A stretch of DNA of 43,377 nucleotides from CAYRTD01 sp964595055 (GTDB lineage: Bacteria > Bacteroidota > Bacteroidia > Bacteroidales > GCA-2748055): the NCBI GenBank assembly GCA_964595055.1, contig CAZQOV010000005.1, positions 1-43,377 on the forward strand, read 5' to 3'. The notes beneath the pieces are model-generated. The model worked only from the letters and a program-made list of their open reading frames with translations. It was not told the DNA's origin and did no database searches. Each line of letters starts with the position of its first letter. The first letter of the stretch is position 1. Positions 1 to 8,468 of this stretch are shown here, piece by piece. The position numbers and the translations under genes are program-made.

Positions 1-66
1 TGATATTATAAGAAAATAAATCGCGAGATACGTGAAGCAGCTGAAGGGGTAGGAGGATAAGTGGTA

Positions 67-269
67 GGTGATAGGTGATAGGTGATGGGTGTTCGGTGAT
101 GGGTGATAGGTGATCGGTGATGGGTGATCGGTGATGGGTGATCGGTAATGGGTGATCGGTGATGGGTGATCGGTGATCGGTGATGGGTGATCGGTGATGG
201 GTGATCGGTGATGGGTGATCGGTGATCGGGGATGGGTGATCGGGGATAGGTGATCGGTGATAGGTGATC
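67..269. repeat. Tandem heptamer array, 29 units of GGTGATN
   Basis: Counting from base 67, the sequence divides into 29 consecutive 7-bp units ending at base 269 with no insertion or deletion. Most units are GGTGATG, GGTGATC or GGTGATA. A few carry single substitutions (for example GGTGTTC, GGTAATG, GGGGATG). Units ending in G and C alternate through much of the array. The plus strand is G-rich with almost no runs of C. The array lies in non-coding DNA before the small gene at 464. Because 7 bp is not a multiple of 3, a translation repeats every 21 bp, which makes a spurious low-complexity reading frame on the minus strand. Function is unknown. Confidence 0.95.
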
Positions 270-463
270 GGTTACATAAACAAAAATTATTCCCAAACCC
301 TATACTGCCACACCCAAACGCGTGACCCACTGTTACTATAGCTCTGGTGATCATTATGTGAACTGGACTTTCTGAAAGCCCCGAATCCAGGTGCATTCAG
401 CGGTAACACGCTGAGATTTTGCTGTTTTTTCCATTAAGGGGTATAAGCCTTAAACCCGGCCTT
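270..463. other. Non-coding stretch after the heptamer array
   Basis: No gene is visible between the array and the ATG at 464. I see no TAnnTTTG promoter box just upstream of 464, so how that gene is transcribed is unclear. A short frame at about 283-387 could be the tail of an older gene, but it is too short to assign. Confidence 0.5.
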
Positions 464-805
464 ATGGAAAAACAACTGAACAACCACTGGAATCAACTGG
501 TTTATTATGTTTCGAATGTTTATTCAGCGACCTCAAAATTCAAACCGGGAGAACCAAGCATGCTTGGGGAGAAGATCAGACGTTCCGCAATATCATTAAC
601 TGCAGGAGTGAATATCCTGAATGAAAATCATAATCAGGATGCAGGATTTGATAAGATTTATCCTGTTCTCTCCACGGTATCTGTTCTTGAAACCTACCTC
701 CAGCTGGCAAAAGACTACAATATACTAAATGACACATCCTTGCTCGATGAAAAATTGAATATGTTGAAGAGGGTATTGGAGGGGTTAATGAGGGAAAGAG
801 AATGA
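464..805 (+). CDS. Four helix bundle protein, S23-like (divergent)
   Basis: A 113-residue helical protein. The layout fits the four-helix-bundle family first found as 23S rRNA intervening-sequence proteins: a basic IRRSAIS segment near residue 40, an asparagine-rich turn (ILNENHNQ), an LSTVSVLETYLQLAKDY helix, and a C-terminal MLKRVLEGLM helix. In canonical members the middle reads roughly QIRRAAVSIPANIAEG; here the SIPANIAEG part has diverged. I chose the ATG at 464 because the longer frame opens with TTG at 419 and adds residues not typical of the family. No rRNA is nearby, so this is a stand-alone copy. The molecular role of the family is not established. It converges on the Wzi-like gene. 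Confidence 0.65.
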   Translation: MEKQLNNHWNQLVYYVSNVYSATSKFKPGEPSMLGEKIRRSAISLTAGVNILNENHNQDAGFDKIYPVLSTVSVLETYLQLAKDYNILNDTSLLDEKLNMLKRVLEGLMRERE

Positions 806-941
806 TCAATTCATGAGCGACAGACGAGGGATATGTCAGGGATTAGAGAGAATGTGATGAAGAGAATGATCTTTCAATCACTCTCCCATTTATACACCGA
901 AGCCTTTGACTCAGGTGGACCTAATTCTTTCCCCCCCTTCT

Positions 942-2588
942 TCAAAACCCATAATTCACCCCAAAATTAAACTCATTCACCCTGCCGAGACGAAAATCAG
1001 GCGTGTAACGATCCACATAAAAATCCTCTCCACGAACGTTGGAGAAGGTATATCCCAATCGAAAGTATCCGCCATTGAAGACCTCAAAAGAAAACTGTGC
1101 GGAAAACTGATCTCTTTCCCATACCACCGGGAGAAAAGGCTCAATTGCCGCACGGGGCATAGTCCCCAGAAATTCATGATCAGGTCCCTTAAGAGCAGAG
1201 GCATAGGAAAATTGAATATTCATTGCCCGGGCCGGCCGGAATCCCAAATAGACATAAAACTCCTTCGCATTATCCTCCAGGTAATGACCAAGATTATAAA
1301 GATTCGACTCAAAAGTTGTGGTGGGAACAAAATGCCTGAAGGTAAGCGCATTGGTTATGGTATACTCCAGTCCGGCATAGGTATTGGGAAAAACATTCTC
1401 CAGCCTGATGCCGATTTTGCTGCTGACAAAATTGTACTCATCCGGTTCGGTTATCCTTCCTATCGCAAGCTCATCGATGAACAGTGTCCCGTAAATATGG
1501 GTTCGTGGTATTAACCTCATAGAAAGATCGAAAAACATCTGCGAGTTCATGTTATTTATTCCGGAACTCAGGTGGTGATCTACGGGTTTGTAAAACATAA
1601 AAGGAATTAAATAGGCCGGATGGGGAGTATCGTAATCATAAATGATACTGTTCCCTGCGGAAATATGGAGGCCACCAAGAGGTTTTATGGTCAGTAGATT
1701 TGCAGCCAGAAATTTTTTATGGTAAAAAGGGCGGAAACTGGTGCCATAAGCATTGGTGTAAGTAAATGAACGGGTACTGTCGATGATGTGAGAAACCAGC
1801 CAGCCATGCACCCAATGGAATTCCAGCCACTTTAAAGGGGATAGGTTCAGTGCAATATGTGCAAAAGACTGGGTGCGCCCGGAAAAGATATTGGAACCAT
1901 GATAATTGCTTCCCCATTCAAAATGATCCTTGTAAATGCCAATATTACCCACTCCAAAATCATAACCTACCCCACCACGGTATTCCCAGTAGTCAATCGG
2001 GCCATTCGGGATGGGTTTGAAATTAGCACCACCATAATTCTGGTTTAGATTATCCGGACTGGTAAGCCAGGTGCTCTGATGATTATCCCGTACACTTCCG
2101 TAAATCACCCATTTCCCAATGGTAGCAGATGCTTCTGCTCCATTCCACCAGTGATAAGCTGACCCGTTTTCGTTCAAATAATAATCTCCCCCCCCTATTG
2201 GATTTATCACCAGGGTGAAAAGGGAATCATAATGTTGATAAAGGTCAAGCCGATCTGAAACACCTGTACGTAAGAAACCCTTTTCAGGAAAAGGCAGAAT
2301 GTTCTCTGCCTGGCCGCTTTTCAGGGGACCACGATAAAAAAATTCTTTTCGGTAAAAGGAAAGCTCCTCCAGCTGACGCTCGTTTAATTCCGACCGATCC
2401 ACATTATTGAGCCATTGCACCACCTGATTGTGGCCATAGGGTATGGCAACAGTGTGAATCTCCAGCGCTCCCTGATTCGCCAGCTCATTCAAAAAACTAT
2501 ATACCCCGTGCGTAGGATGCACAGGTAGATATTGAGCATGTAAAATCCAGGGAATGAATAAAAGCAGGATGAACAGTAGTTTTCTCAT
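942..2588 (-). CDS. Wzi-like capsule assembly outer-membrane protein
   Basis: A 548-residue protein with a clear signal peptide (MRKLLFILLLFIPWILHAQ). It is rich in alternating aromatic and polar strands and ends in phenylalanine (FNFGVNYGF), as outer-membrane barrels do. The N-terminal helical segment followed by a long barrel resembles the Wzi capsule-assembly family, which in enterobacteria helps attach group 1 capsule at the cell surface. That function here is inferred. I chose the ATG at 2588 because it begins the signal peptide and sits 4 nt after a TAtaTTTG promoter box; the 16 extra codons upstream overlap that promoter. It is divergent from the SDR gene at 2686. An alternative is another DUF-type Bacteroidota barrel. 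Confidence 0.65.
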   Translation of the reverse strand: MRKLLFILLLFIPWILHAQYLPVHPTHGVYSFLNELANQGALEIHTVAIPYGHNQVVQWLNNVDRSELNERQLEELSFYRKEFFYRGPLKSGQAENILPFPEKGFLRTGVSDRLDLYQHYDSLFTLVINPIGGGDYYLNENGSAYHWWNGAEASATIGKWVIYGSVRDNHQSTWLTSPDNLNQNYGGANFKPIPNGPIDYWEYRGGVGYDFGVGNIGIYKDHFEWGSNYHGSNIFSGRTQSFAHIALNLSPLKWLEFHWVHGWLVSHIIDSTRSFTYTNAYGTSFRPFYHKKFLAANLLTIKPLGGLHISAGNSIIYDYDTPHPAYLIPFMFYKPVDHHLSSGINNMNSQMFFDLSMRLIPRTHIYGTLFIDELAIGRITEPDEYNFVSSKIGIRLENVFPNTYAGLEYTITNALTFRHFVPTTTFESNLYNLGHYLEDNAKEFYVYLGFRPARAMNIQFSYASALKGPDHEFLGTMPRAAIEPFLPVVWERDQFSAQFSFEVFNGGYFRLGYTFSNVRGEDFYVDRYTPDFRLGRVNEFNFGVNYGF

Positions 2589-2592
2589 GTTG

Positions 2593-2621
2593 CAAATATA
2601 ATAGATTTTTAACTGAGCCAA
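2593..2621 (-). promoter_or_regulatory. Bacteroidota promoter for the Wzi-like gene
   Basis: On the minus strand a TTGG element (2618-2621) lies 17 nt before TATATTTG (2593-2600), matching the -33/-7 pattern TTTG ... TAnnTTTG. The -7 box ends only 4 nt before the ATG, so the transcript may have almost no leader. Confidence 0.65.
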
Positions 2622-2653
2622 TTGCCTGCCGCTCACCCTTCACCCTTTTTTCC

Positions 2654-2661
2654 TATCTTTG
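2654..2661 (+). promoter_or_regulatory. -7 box TATCTTTG for the SDR gene at 2686
   Basis: An exact TAnnTTTG match 24 nt upstream of the ATG. No clear -33 TTTG is seen. It forms a divergent pair with the Wzi-like promoter. Confidence 0.6.
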
Positions 2662-2685
2662 CCCCAAACAAATAAAGGCATAAAT

Positions 2686-3699
2686 ATGATCCTCTTAACC
2701 GGTGCAACCGGCCTTCTGGGTTCCCACCTGCTATATGCACTTGCAAGAAGCGATGAATCTGTGCGAGCAACCTTCCGATCTTCTTCCAACCTTGATGAAG
2801 TAAAAAAAGTTTTTTCCTATTATCCCGGAAATCCGGAGGAAACATTTGATAAAATTGAATGGGTGGAAGCCGATCTGATGTTTCCCGAATGTTTGCCTGA
2901 GGTTTTTCAAGAGGTAAACAAAGTATACCACGCTGCTGCAGCAGTCTCTTTCGACCCCCGGGACCGAAAAAGACTGGTGAATGATAACCGGAGCGTTACG
3001 GCAAATATCGTAAATCATTGCCTGGAAAAAGGAAACATCCGGCTCCTGCATGTATCTTCTACCTCTGCAATAGGAGCATCACAAAACGGAGATCCGGTAA
3101 ATGAATCGTTGATCTGGAAACCCGATAAGCATAATTCGGGCTATTCCATATCCAAATTTCTCTCCGAAATGGAGGTGTGGCGTGGAATTGAGGAGGGACT
3201 GGATGCCGTTATCGTCAATCCTTCCATTATTTTTGGTCCTGGATTCTGGCACAAAGGATCTTCATCGATGTTTACCAGTATTCAAAAAGGATTAAAATAC
3301 TACACGGAGGGAGTTACCGGGTTTGTAGGCGTTGAAGATGTCGTGAAAAGCATGATAGCCCTCATGAATAGCAAGATTTCCAGCGAAAGATTTATCATTT
3401 CTGCCGAAAACCTTTCCTACAGGGAAGTTTTTACCCTGATTGCCAAAGAAATGGGTAAAAAACCTCCGCATATCAAAGCAAATCCCTTTCTGGCAGGAAT
3501 CGCCTGGCGTCTCGATGCCCTCCGTTCCTGGTTTGCTTTTCCCCGTGTAATCACCCGGGAAACAGTTCGGGCCGGAGCAAACAAAACCTATTTCTCCAAT
3601 GATAAGATAAAAAATGAGACAGGAATTGAATTTGAAGATATCAGGGAGGTGGTGAAGAGAGTGGTGAAGAGAATGGGGATTGGGGAGAATGGGGATTAG
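2686..3699 (+). CDS. NAD(P)-dependent epimerase/dehydratase (extended SDR)
   Basis: A 337-residue extended short-chain dehydrogenase. The N-terminus begins directly with a Rossmann glycine motif (MILLTGATGLLG). The catalytic YSISK tetrad pair lies near residue 153, and NPSIIFGPG follows, as in dihydroflavonol-reductase-like and sugar-epimerase-like members. The substrate cannot be read from sequence. I chose the ATG at 2686 rather than the upstream TTG at 2659, because that TTG lies inside the TATCTTTG promoter box. The last codons are low-complexity (VVKRVVKRMGIGENG), reflecting a purine-rich simple sequence at the gene end. The ileS promoter follows, so the two genes are probably separate transcripts. 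Confidence 0.85.
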   Translation: MILLTGATGLLGSHLLYALARSDESVRATFRSSSNLDEVKKVFSYYPGNPEETFDKIEWVEADLMFPECLPEVFQEVNKVYHAAAAVSFDPRDRKRLVNDNRSVTANIVNHCLEKGNIRLLHVSSTSAIGASQNGDPVNESLIWKPDKHNSGYSISKFLSEMEVWRGIEEGLDAVIVNPSIIFGPGFWHKGSSSMFTSIQKGLKYYTEGVTGFVGVEDVVKSMIALMNSKISSERFIISAENLSYREVFTLIAKEMGKKPPHIKANPFLAGIAWRLDALRSWFAFPRVITRETVRAGANKTYFSNDKIKNETGIEFEDIREVVKRVVKRMGIGENGD

Positions 3700-3722
3700 G
3701 GAACTCATTCACTTTTTTTTCT

Positions 3723-3730
3723 TACCTTTG
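3723..3730 (+). promoter_or_regulatory. -7 box TACCTTTG for ileS
   Basis: An exact TAnnTTTG motif 43 nt upstream of the ileS ATG, in a T-rich stretch. Confidence 0.6.
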
Positions 3731-3773
3731 CAGATTCATTTTAAAACAGATTAAAAATCACGAGGTACGCAAA

Positions 3774-6700
3774 ATGAAATTCCCGGAATATGAGAGCTTT
3801 AAGCTCTCCGAAATCAACAAGGAAGTGCTGAAGAAATGGCAGGAAGAAAAAACATTTGAAAAAAGCCTTTCCAGCCGTGAGGACAATCCTGCATTTGTGT
3901 TTTTTGAAGGACCACCTTCTGCAAACGGAAAGCCAGGGATCCACCATGTTATGTCCAGGACAATTAAAGATATTATTTGCCGTTACAAAACCCTTGACGG
4001 ATATCGTGTCGACAGAAAAGCCGGTTGGGACACCCATGGATTGCCTGTTGAGCTGAGTGTAGAACAAATGCTTGGAATTACCAAAGAGGATATCGGGAAA
4101 AAGATTAGCATTGCCGAATATAACGAAGCCTGTCGTAAGGAAGTAATGAAATATACCCGTGAGTGGGAAGATCTTACTGATAAAATGGGCTACTGGATCA
4201 ACATGGAGGATCCGTATATCACCTACGACAATAAGTATATCGAAACGCTCTGGTGGCTACTGAAACAACTTTATGAAAAAGATCTTCTTTATAAAGGTTA
4301 TACCATCCAGCCTTATTCCCCGGCCGCTGGAACTGGTCTCAGTACACACGAGTTGAACCAACCGGGATGCTATCGCGATGTAAAGGATACCACCATTGTA
4401 GCCCAGTTCCGGGTAAAACAGGATGAAAAATCTGCCGGATTTTACGAGGATCTAGATACGGATCTGTTTCTGATGGCATGGACAACCACACCATGGACCC
4501 TCCCCTCCAATACTGCGCTGGCAGTTGGACCTTCCATAAAGTATGTAAAAATCCGAACCTTCAATCCTTATACCGGTGAAGCCATAACCGTAATCCTGGC
4601 GAAAGATCTGATGCATATTTATTTTCCGGAAAAAAATCAGAGCCTTTCCTTTGAAGATTTCAAACCGGGCGATAAAAATGTACCCTATAAGGTTCTTACT
4701 GAATACAGCGGAGAAGAGCTGGCAGGAATAGAATATGAACAACTGCTTCCCTGGGTGGATCCGGGTAAAGGAGCTTTCAAAGTAGTTACCGGTAACTTTG
4801 TAACAACCGAAGATGGTACAGGTATCGTTCATACCGCGCCTACTTTTGGTGCCGACGACTATCGTGTGTCGCAGGAAAATGGAATTCCTCCCCTCATCGT
4901 AAAGGATAAGGATGGAAATACACAACCACTGGTCGATAGAAAAGGACGTTTCTTCCCCATTGAAAATATGGATGAAGAATTTGTAAAAGAAGCAGTGAAT
5001 GTCAAAGCCTATCAACCCTTCGCATCCCGCTATGTGAAAAATGATTATGACGAAAGCATTCCGGAAGATGCAACGCCTGTCGATGTGGATATCGCCGTTC
5101 ATCTGAAACATGAAGGAAAAGCTTTCCGAATTGAAAAATATGTCCACAATTATCCACATTGCTGGAGGACAGATAAGCCTGTTCTTTATTACCCGCTCGA
5201 CTCATGGTTTATCCGCACCACAGTCATGAAGGACAAAATGATCGAACTGAACAATACCATCAACTGGAAACCGGAATCGACCGGGACCGGAAGATTTGGG
5301 AAGTGGCTGGAAAATCTGGTGGACTGGAACCTTTCCCGTTCCCGTTTCTGGGGAACTCCTCTCCCCATATGGGTTACTGAAGATAAAAAAGAACAAATAT
5401 GTATTGGCTCACTGGCAGAATTAAAAAATGAAGTTGAAAAATCCATTGAAGCCGGATTCATGAAAAACAACCCGTTGAAGAATTTCAGGGAGGGGGATTT
5501 TTCGGATGAAAATTATGCAATTTTTGATATGCATCGTCCTCATGTAGATGAAATCATTCTGGTTTCCGGGAAGGGACAAAAAATGTTCCGCGAGCCTGAC
5601 CTGATCGATGTTTGGTTTGATTCCGGCGCTATGCCTTATGCCCAATGGCACTACCCTTTCGAAAACAAGGAAAGTTTTCCGGATCTTTTCCCGGCAGACT
5701 TCATTGCAGAGGGAGTCGATCAGACCCGGGGTTGGTTTTTTACCCTTCATGCCCTTGCCAGCATGCTTTTTGATTCCGTATCATTCAAAAATATCATCTC
5801 CAACGGACTGGTGCTCGACAGCCATGGGAATAAAATGTCAAAACGGCTGGGCAATGCTGTCGATCCTTTTGAAACCATTGAAAATCACGGTTCGGATCCT
5901 TTACGCTGGTATATGATAACCAATGCTCAGCCCTGGGATAACCTCAAGTTCGATATCAACGGACTGGATGAAGTGAAAAGAAAATTTTTCGGTACACTGT
6001 ACAACACCTATTCCTTTTTTGCCCTGTATGCAAATATTGATGGATTTACTTATGAAGAAGAAGAAATCCCGTTGAATGAAAGACCGGAAATTGACCGCTG
6101 GATCCTGTCAGTCCTGAACACCCTTGTGAGAGAGGTAAAAGACAATTATGATAATTATGAAATTACCCGGGCAGGAAGGCTTATTCAGGATTTTGTGACC
6201 GAAAACCTGAGCAACTGGTATGTACGCTTGAACAGAAAACGTTACTGGGGTGGAGAATATTCCAGGGATAAAATCTCTGCCTATCAAACCTTGTATACCT
6301 GTCTGGAAACCGTTGCCATTTTAATCTCACCCATTACTCCCTTCTATTCCGACAAACTCTTCTGTGATCTCAACAATATAAGCAAAAAACATAAAGAAGA
6401 TTCCGTTCATATTACACGCTTCCCCAACGCAGATCTGGAATTAATTGATAAAAACCTGGAAGAAAGGATGGGAATTGCCCAGACGGTATCATCCATGGTG
6501 CTTGGATTAAGAAGAAAGGTTAACATCAAGGTCCGTCAGCCCTTGCAAAAAATGATGGTCCCGGTGATGGAAAAAGGCTTCAAGGAAAAGTTCGAGGCAG
6601 TGAAAGATCTGATCCTTAATGAGGTAAATGTAAAGGAGGTGGAATATATATCCGATACCGCCGGCATCCTGGTAAAAAAGGTAAAACCCAATTTCAAAAC

Positions 6701-7202
6701 CCTGGGACCACGTTACAGCAAATTAATGAAGGATATTTCTGCAGCCATTGCAAAAATGGATCAACTTGAAATAGCAGCTTATGAACGGAAAGGAAGTTTT
6801 GATCTTAAACTGCAGGGCCAGGTCATAACACTGGGGCCCGATGATGCTGAAGTCATTTCGGAAGATATTCCCGGATGGCTGGTAGCTAACGAGGGTAAAA
6901 TTACCATCGCCCTGGATATAACAATTAGCGATGAATTACGTTATGAAGGCATTGCAAGGGAATTTATCAACCGCATTCAAAACATAAGAAAAGAAAGTGG
7001 ATTTGAAGTAACCGATAAAATAATGATTGAAATTGAAAAAAACGAAGCGATCAATGAAGCCATTGAAAAGCATAAGACCTATATCGGGTCACAGACGCTT
7101 GCAGCCGGTATTTCATTGGTAGAGGATTTAAACAAAGATAGTCGTGAAGTTGAGATCGATGAGGATATACAAACCAGGATGAAAATTTCAAGACTTTCTT
7201 AA
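3774..7202 (+). CDS. ileS: Isoleucyl-tRNA synthetase
   Basis: A 1142-residue class I aminoacyl-tRNA synthetase that charges tRNA-Ile in the cytoplasm. The HIGH-type signature is present in ANGKPGIHH (residues 50-58). The CP1 editing domain follows, including the threonine-rich AWTTTPWTLPSN segment. The second signature KMSKR is at residues 687-691. The rest is the anticodon-binding domain and a long C-terminal extension. The length is about 200 residues above the E. coli enzyme and matches the longer, eukaryote-like (type 2) form common in Bacteroidota. It is followed by the DksA-like gene and lspA, an order typical of the phylum. The start codon follows an A-rich stretch with no Shine-Dalgarno. 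Confidence 0.97.
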   Translation: MKFPEYESFKLSEINKEVLKKWQEEKTFEKSLSSREDNPAFVFFEGPPSANGKPGIHHVMSRTIKDIICRYKTLDGYRVDRKAGWDTHGLPVELSVEQMLGITKEDIGKKISIAEYNEACRKEVMKYTREWEDLTDKMGYWINMEDPYITYDNKYIETLWWLLKQLYEKDLLYKGYTIQPYSPAAGTGLSTHELNQPGCYRDVKDTTIVAQFRVKQDEKSAGFYEDLDTDLFLMAWTTTPWTLPSNTALAVGPSIKYVKIRTFNPYTGEAITVILAKDLMHIYFPEKNQSLSFEDFKPGDKNVPYKVLTEYSGEELAGIEYEQLLPWVDPGKGAFKVVTGNFVTTEDGTGIVHTAPTFGADDYRVSQENGIPPLIVKDKDGNTQPLVDRKGRFFPIENMDEEFVKEAVNVKAYQPFASRYVKNDYDESIPEDATPVDVDIAVHLKHEGKAFRIEKYVHNYPHCWRTDKPVLYYPLDSWFIRTTVMKDKMIELNNTINWKPESTGTGRFGKWLENLVDWNLSRSRFWGTPLPIWVTEDKKEQICIGSLAELKNEVEKSIEAGFMKNNPLKNFREGDFSDENYAIFDMHRPHVDEIILVSGKGQKMFREPDLIDVWFDSGAMPYAQWHYPFENKESFPDLFPADFIAEGVDQTRGWFFTLHALASMLFDSVSFKNIISNGLVLDSHGNKMSKRLGNAVDPFETIENHGSDPLRWYMITNAQPWDNLKFDINGLDEVKRKFFGTLYNTYSFFALYANIDGFTYEEEEIPLNERPEIDRWILSVLNTLVREVKDNYDNYEITRAGRLIQDFVTENLSNWYVRLNRKRYWGGEYSRDKISAYQTLYTCLETVAILISPITPFYSDKLFCDLNNISKKHKEDSVHITRFPNADLELIDKNLEERMGIAQTVSSMVLGLRRKVNIKVRQPLQKMMVPVMEKGFKEKFEAVKDLILNEVNVKEVEYISDTAGILVKKVKPNFKTLGPRYSKLMKDISAAIAKMDQLEIAAYERKGSFDLKLQGQVITLGPDDAEVISEDIPGWLVANEGKITIALDITISDELRYEGIAREFINRIQNIRKESGFEVTDKIMIEIEKNEAINEAIEKHKTYIGSQTLAAGISLVEDLNKDSREVEIDEDIQTRMKISRLS

Positions 7203-7260
7203 AACAGTTTTTTATTTCAAAATATTTTCTAATTTTAACGAAAACAAAAAAATATATGCC

Positions 7261-7641
7261 ATGGCAGAAAAGATGAGATATACTGATGAGGAACTGGCAG
7301 AATTCAAAGAAATCATTCTGAGAAAGCTTGAAAAGGCAAAAGAAGATTATGACATTCTAAAAAGTTCTATTACCCAGAGTGATAACAATGACACTCAGGA
7401 TACTTCCCCTACTTTTAAAGTACTGGAAGAAGGAGCTGCCACATTATCTAAAGAAGAAGCCGGTAAACTGGCCCAACGTCAGTCCAAATTTATCCAGCAT
7501 CTTCAGGCTGCACTGGTTCGCATTGAGAATAAGACCTACGGCATCTGCAGAGAAACCGGAACGCTTATTCCAAAAGAAAGGCTTCGTGCCGTTCCCCATG
7601 CTACCTTAACCATTGGAGCAAAAGAAAAAGGAAACAAATAG
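7261..7641 (+). CDS. DksA/TraR family protein lacking the zinc cysteines
   Basis: A 126-residue protein: an N-terminal helical hairpin (about residues 5-85), then a DksA/TraR-like C-terminal motif (ENKTYGICRETGTLIPKERL, then RAVPHATL). DksA proteins bind RNA polymerase in the secondary channel and work with ppGpp. The canonical C4 zinc finger needs CxxC...CxxC. Here only one cysteine (in YGIC) remains; the other positions are threonine or replaced (RETG, LTIGAKE). As far as I recall this is usual for the Bacteroidota paralogue, which must fold without zinc. It sits 58 nt after ileS. A strong hairpin follows it. Confidence 0.88.
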   Translation: MAEKMRYTDEELAEFKEIILRKLEKAKEDYDILKSSITQSDNNDTQDTSPTFKVLEEGAATLSKEEAGKLAQRQSKFIQHLQAALVRIENKTYGICRETGTLIPKERLRAVPHATLTIGAKEKGNK

Positions 7642-7668
7642 AAAGAAGGCAAACACATTTTTTTCTGA

Positions 7669-7700
7669 AAACCGCAGAAGCGAAACGTTTTCTGCGGTTT
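7669..7700 (+). terminator. Strong hairpin between dksA-like gene and lspA
   Basis: An 11-bp perfect stem (AAACCGCAGAA at 7669-7679 pairs with TTCTGCGGTTT at 7690-7700) with a 10-nt loop, followed by CTTTTATATT. It looks like an intrinsic terminator for the ileS-dksA transcript, but lspA starts 10 nt later, so it could also attenuate lspA or block its start. Confidence 0.7.
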
Positions 7701-7710
7701 CTTTTATATT

Positions 7711-8367
7711 ATGAGCACAACAAATAAATCCATACTAATAATATTGCTGATCCTGCTCTTCGACCAGGTGCTGAAGTTTATTATAAAAACCCAAATGCAT
7801 TTATATGAAGATATTCATGTATTCGGCGATTGGTTTATCCTGAAATTCATCGAAAATGACGGAATGGCTTTTGGCCTCGATCTGCCTGGTGCAAGGGGTA
7901 AGCTTATTCTTACTTTGTTCCGCATTGTGGCAGTGACCGTTATAGGCTTATATTTACGTCATCTGATACTGATCAAATCACATTCCGGACTCATATTATC
8001 AGTATCCCTTATCCTGGCCGGAGCCCTGGGAAATATAATCGATAGCGTATTTTACGGGGTCATTTTTTCGGAAAGCACTCCCTTTTCTGCGGCTACTTTT
8101 CTTCCGGCTGAAGGGGGGTATGGAACCCTTATGCATGGCCATGTAGTGGATATGCTTTATTTCCCCATAATACGCGGCTATTGGCCTGAATGGATCTTTT
8201 TCAAAGGAGGAGAACCATTTGAATTTTTCAGACCGGTCTTTAATATTGCCGATTCTGCTATTACCACCGGCGTATTCCTTATCCTTATTTTTCAGAAAAG
8301 ATTTTTCCCGGAAGAGGGAGAGTTTACCGCCCGGGAGAAGGAAAGTGCAGTGGAAACTGAAGCTTAA
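7711..8367 (+). CDS. lspA: Signal peptidase II (lipoprotein signal peptidase)
   Basis: A 218-residue inner-membrane aspartic protease that cleaves prolipoprotein signal peptides before the lipidated cysteine. Family motifs are visible: FDQVLKF in the first membrane segment, ENDGMAFGL (usual form NxGAAFG), GALGNIIDS with one catalytic aspartate, and FNIADSAITTG with the second. The protein is longer than the ~165-residue E. coli enzyme. The extra length is mainly a periplasmic insert between the two catalytic motifs (around residues 115-155) and a charged C-terminal tail, both usual in Bacteroidota. Its start lies just after a strong hairpin. Products here that would need it include the SusD and SusE lipoproteins and the ZnuA-like protein. 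Confidence 0.95.
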   Translation: MSTTNKSILIILLILLFDQVLKFIIKTQMHLYEDIHVFGDWFILKFIENDGMAFGLDLPGARGKLILTLFRIVAVTVIGLYLRHLILIKSHSGLILSVSLILAGALGNIIDSVFYGVIFSESTPFSAATFLPAEGGYGTLMHGHVVDMLYFPIIRGYWPEWIFFKGGEPFEFFRPVFNIADSAITTGVFLILIFQKRFFPEEGEFTAREKESAVETEA

Positions 8368-8468
8368 CCTGATTTTGAAAGCTCAACAGACGGTTCGGAA
8401 GGAAAAAAAGGGAAGGGTCCGGATGTTTGAAGATGAGGCTGAATGCTTAACCATAAAAAACTCGGAAA

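Noticed and set aside
67..269. Possible CRISPR array
   Set aside because: Units are 7 bp without spacers, and no cas genes are present.
6..296. Open frame on the minus strand encoding a Ser-Pro-Ile-Thr-His-rich repeat protein
   Set aside because: It is only the translation of the 7-bp tandem repeat, with no promoter, leader or non-repeat domain.
283..387. Short frame ending GDHYVNWTF then stop, as if the tail of an outer-membrane protein
   Set aside because: It is about 34 residues with a stop just upstream and no identifiable family.
4452..5159. 235-residue minus-strand frame inside ileS
   Set aside because: It is antisense to a fully conserved synthetase and its composition is that of a shadow frame.
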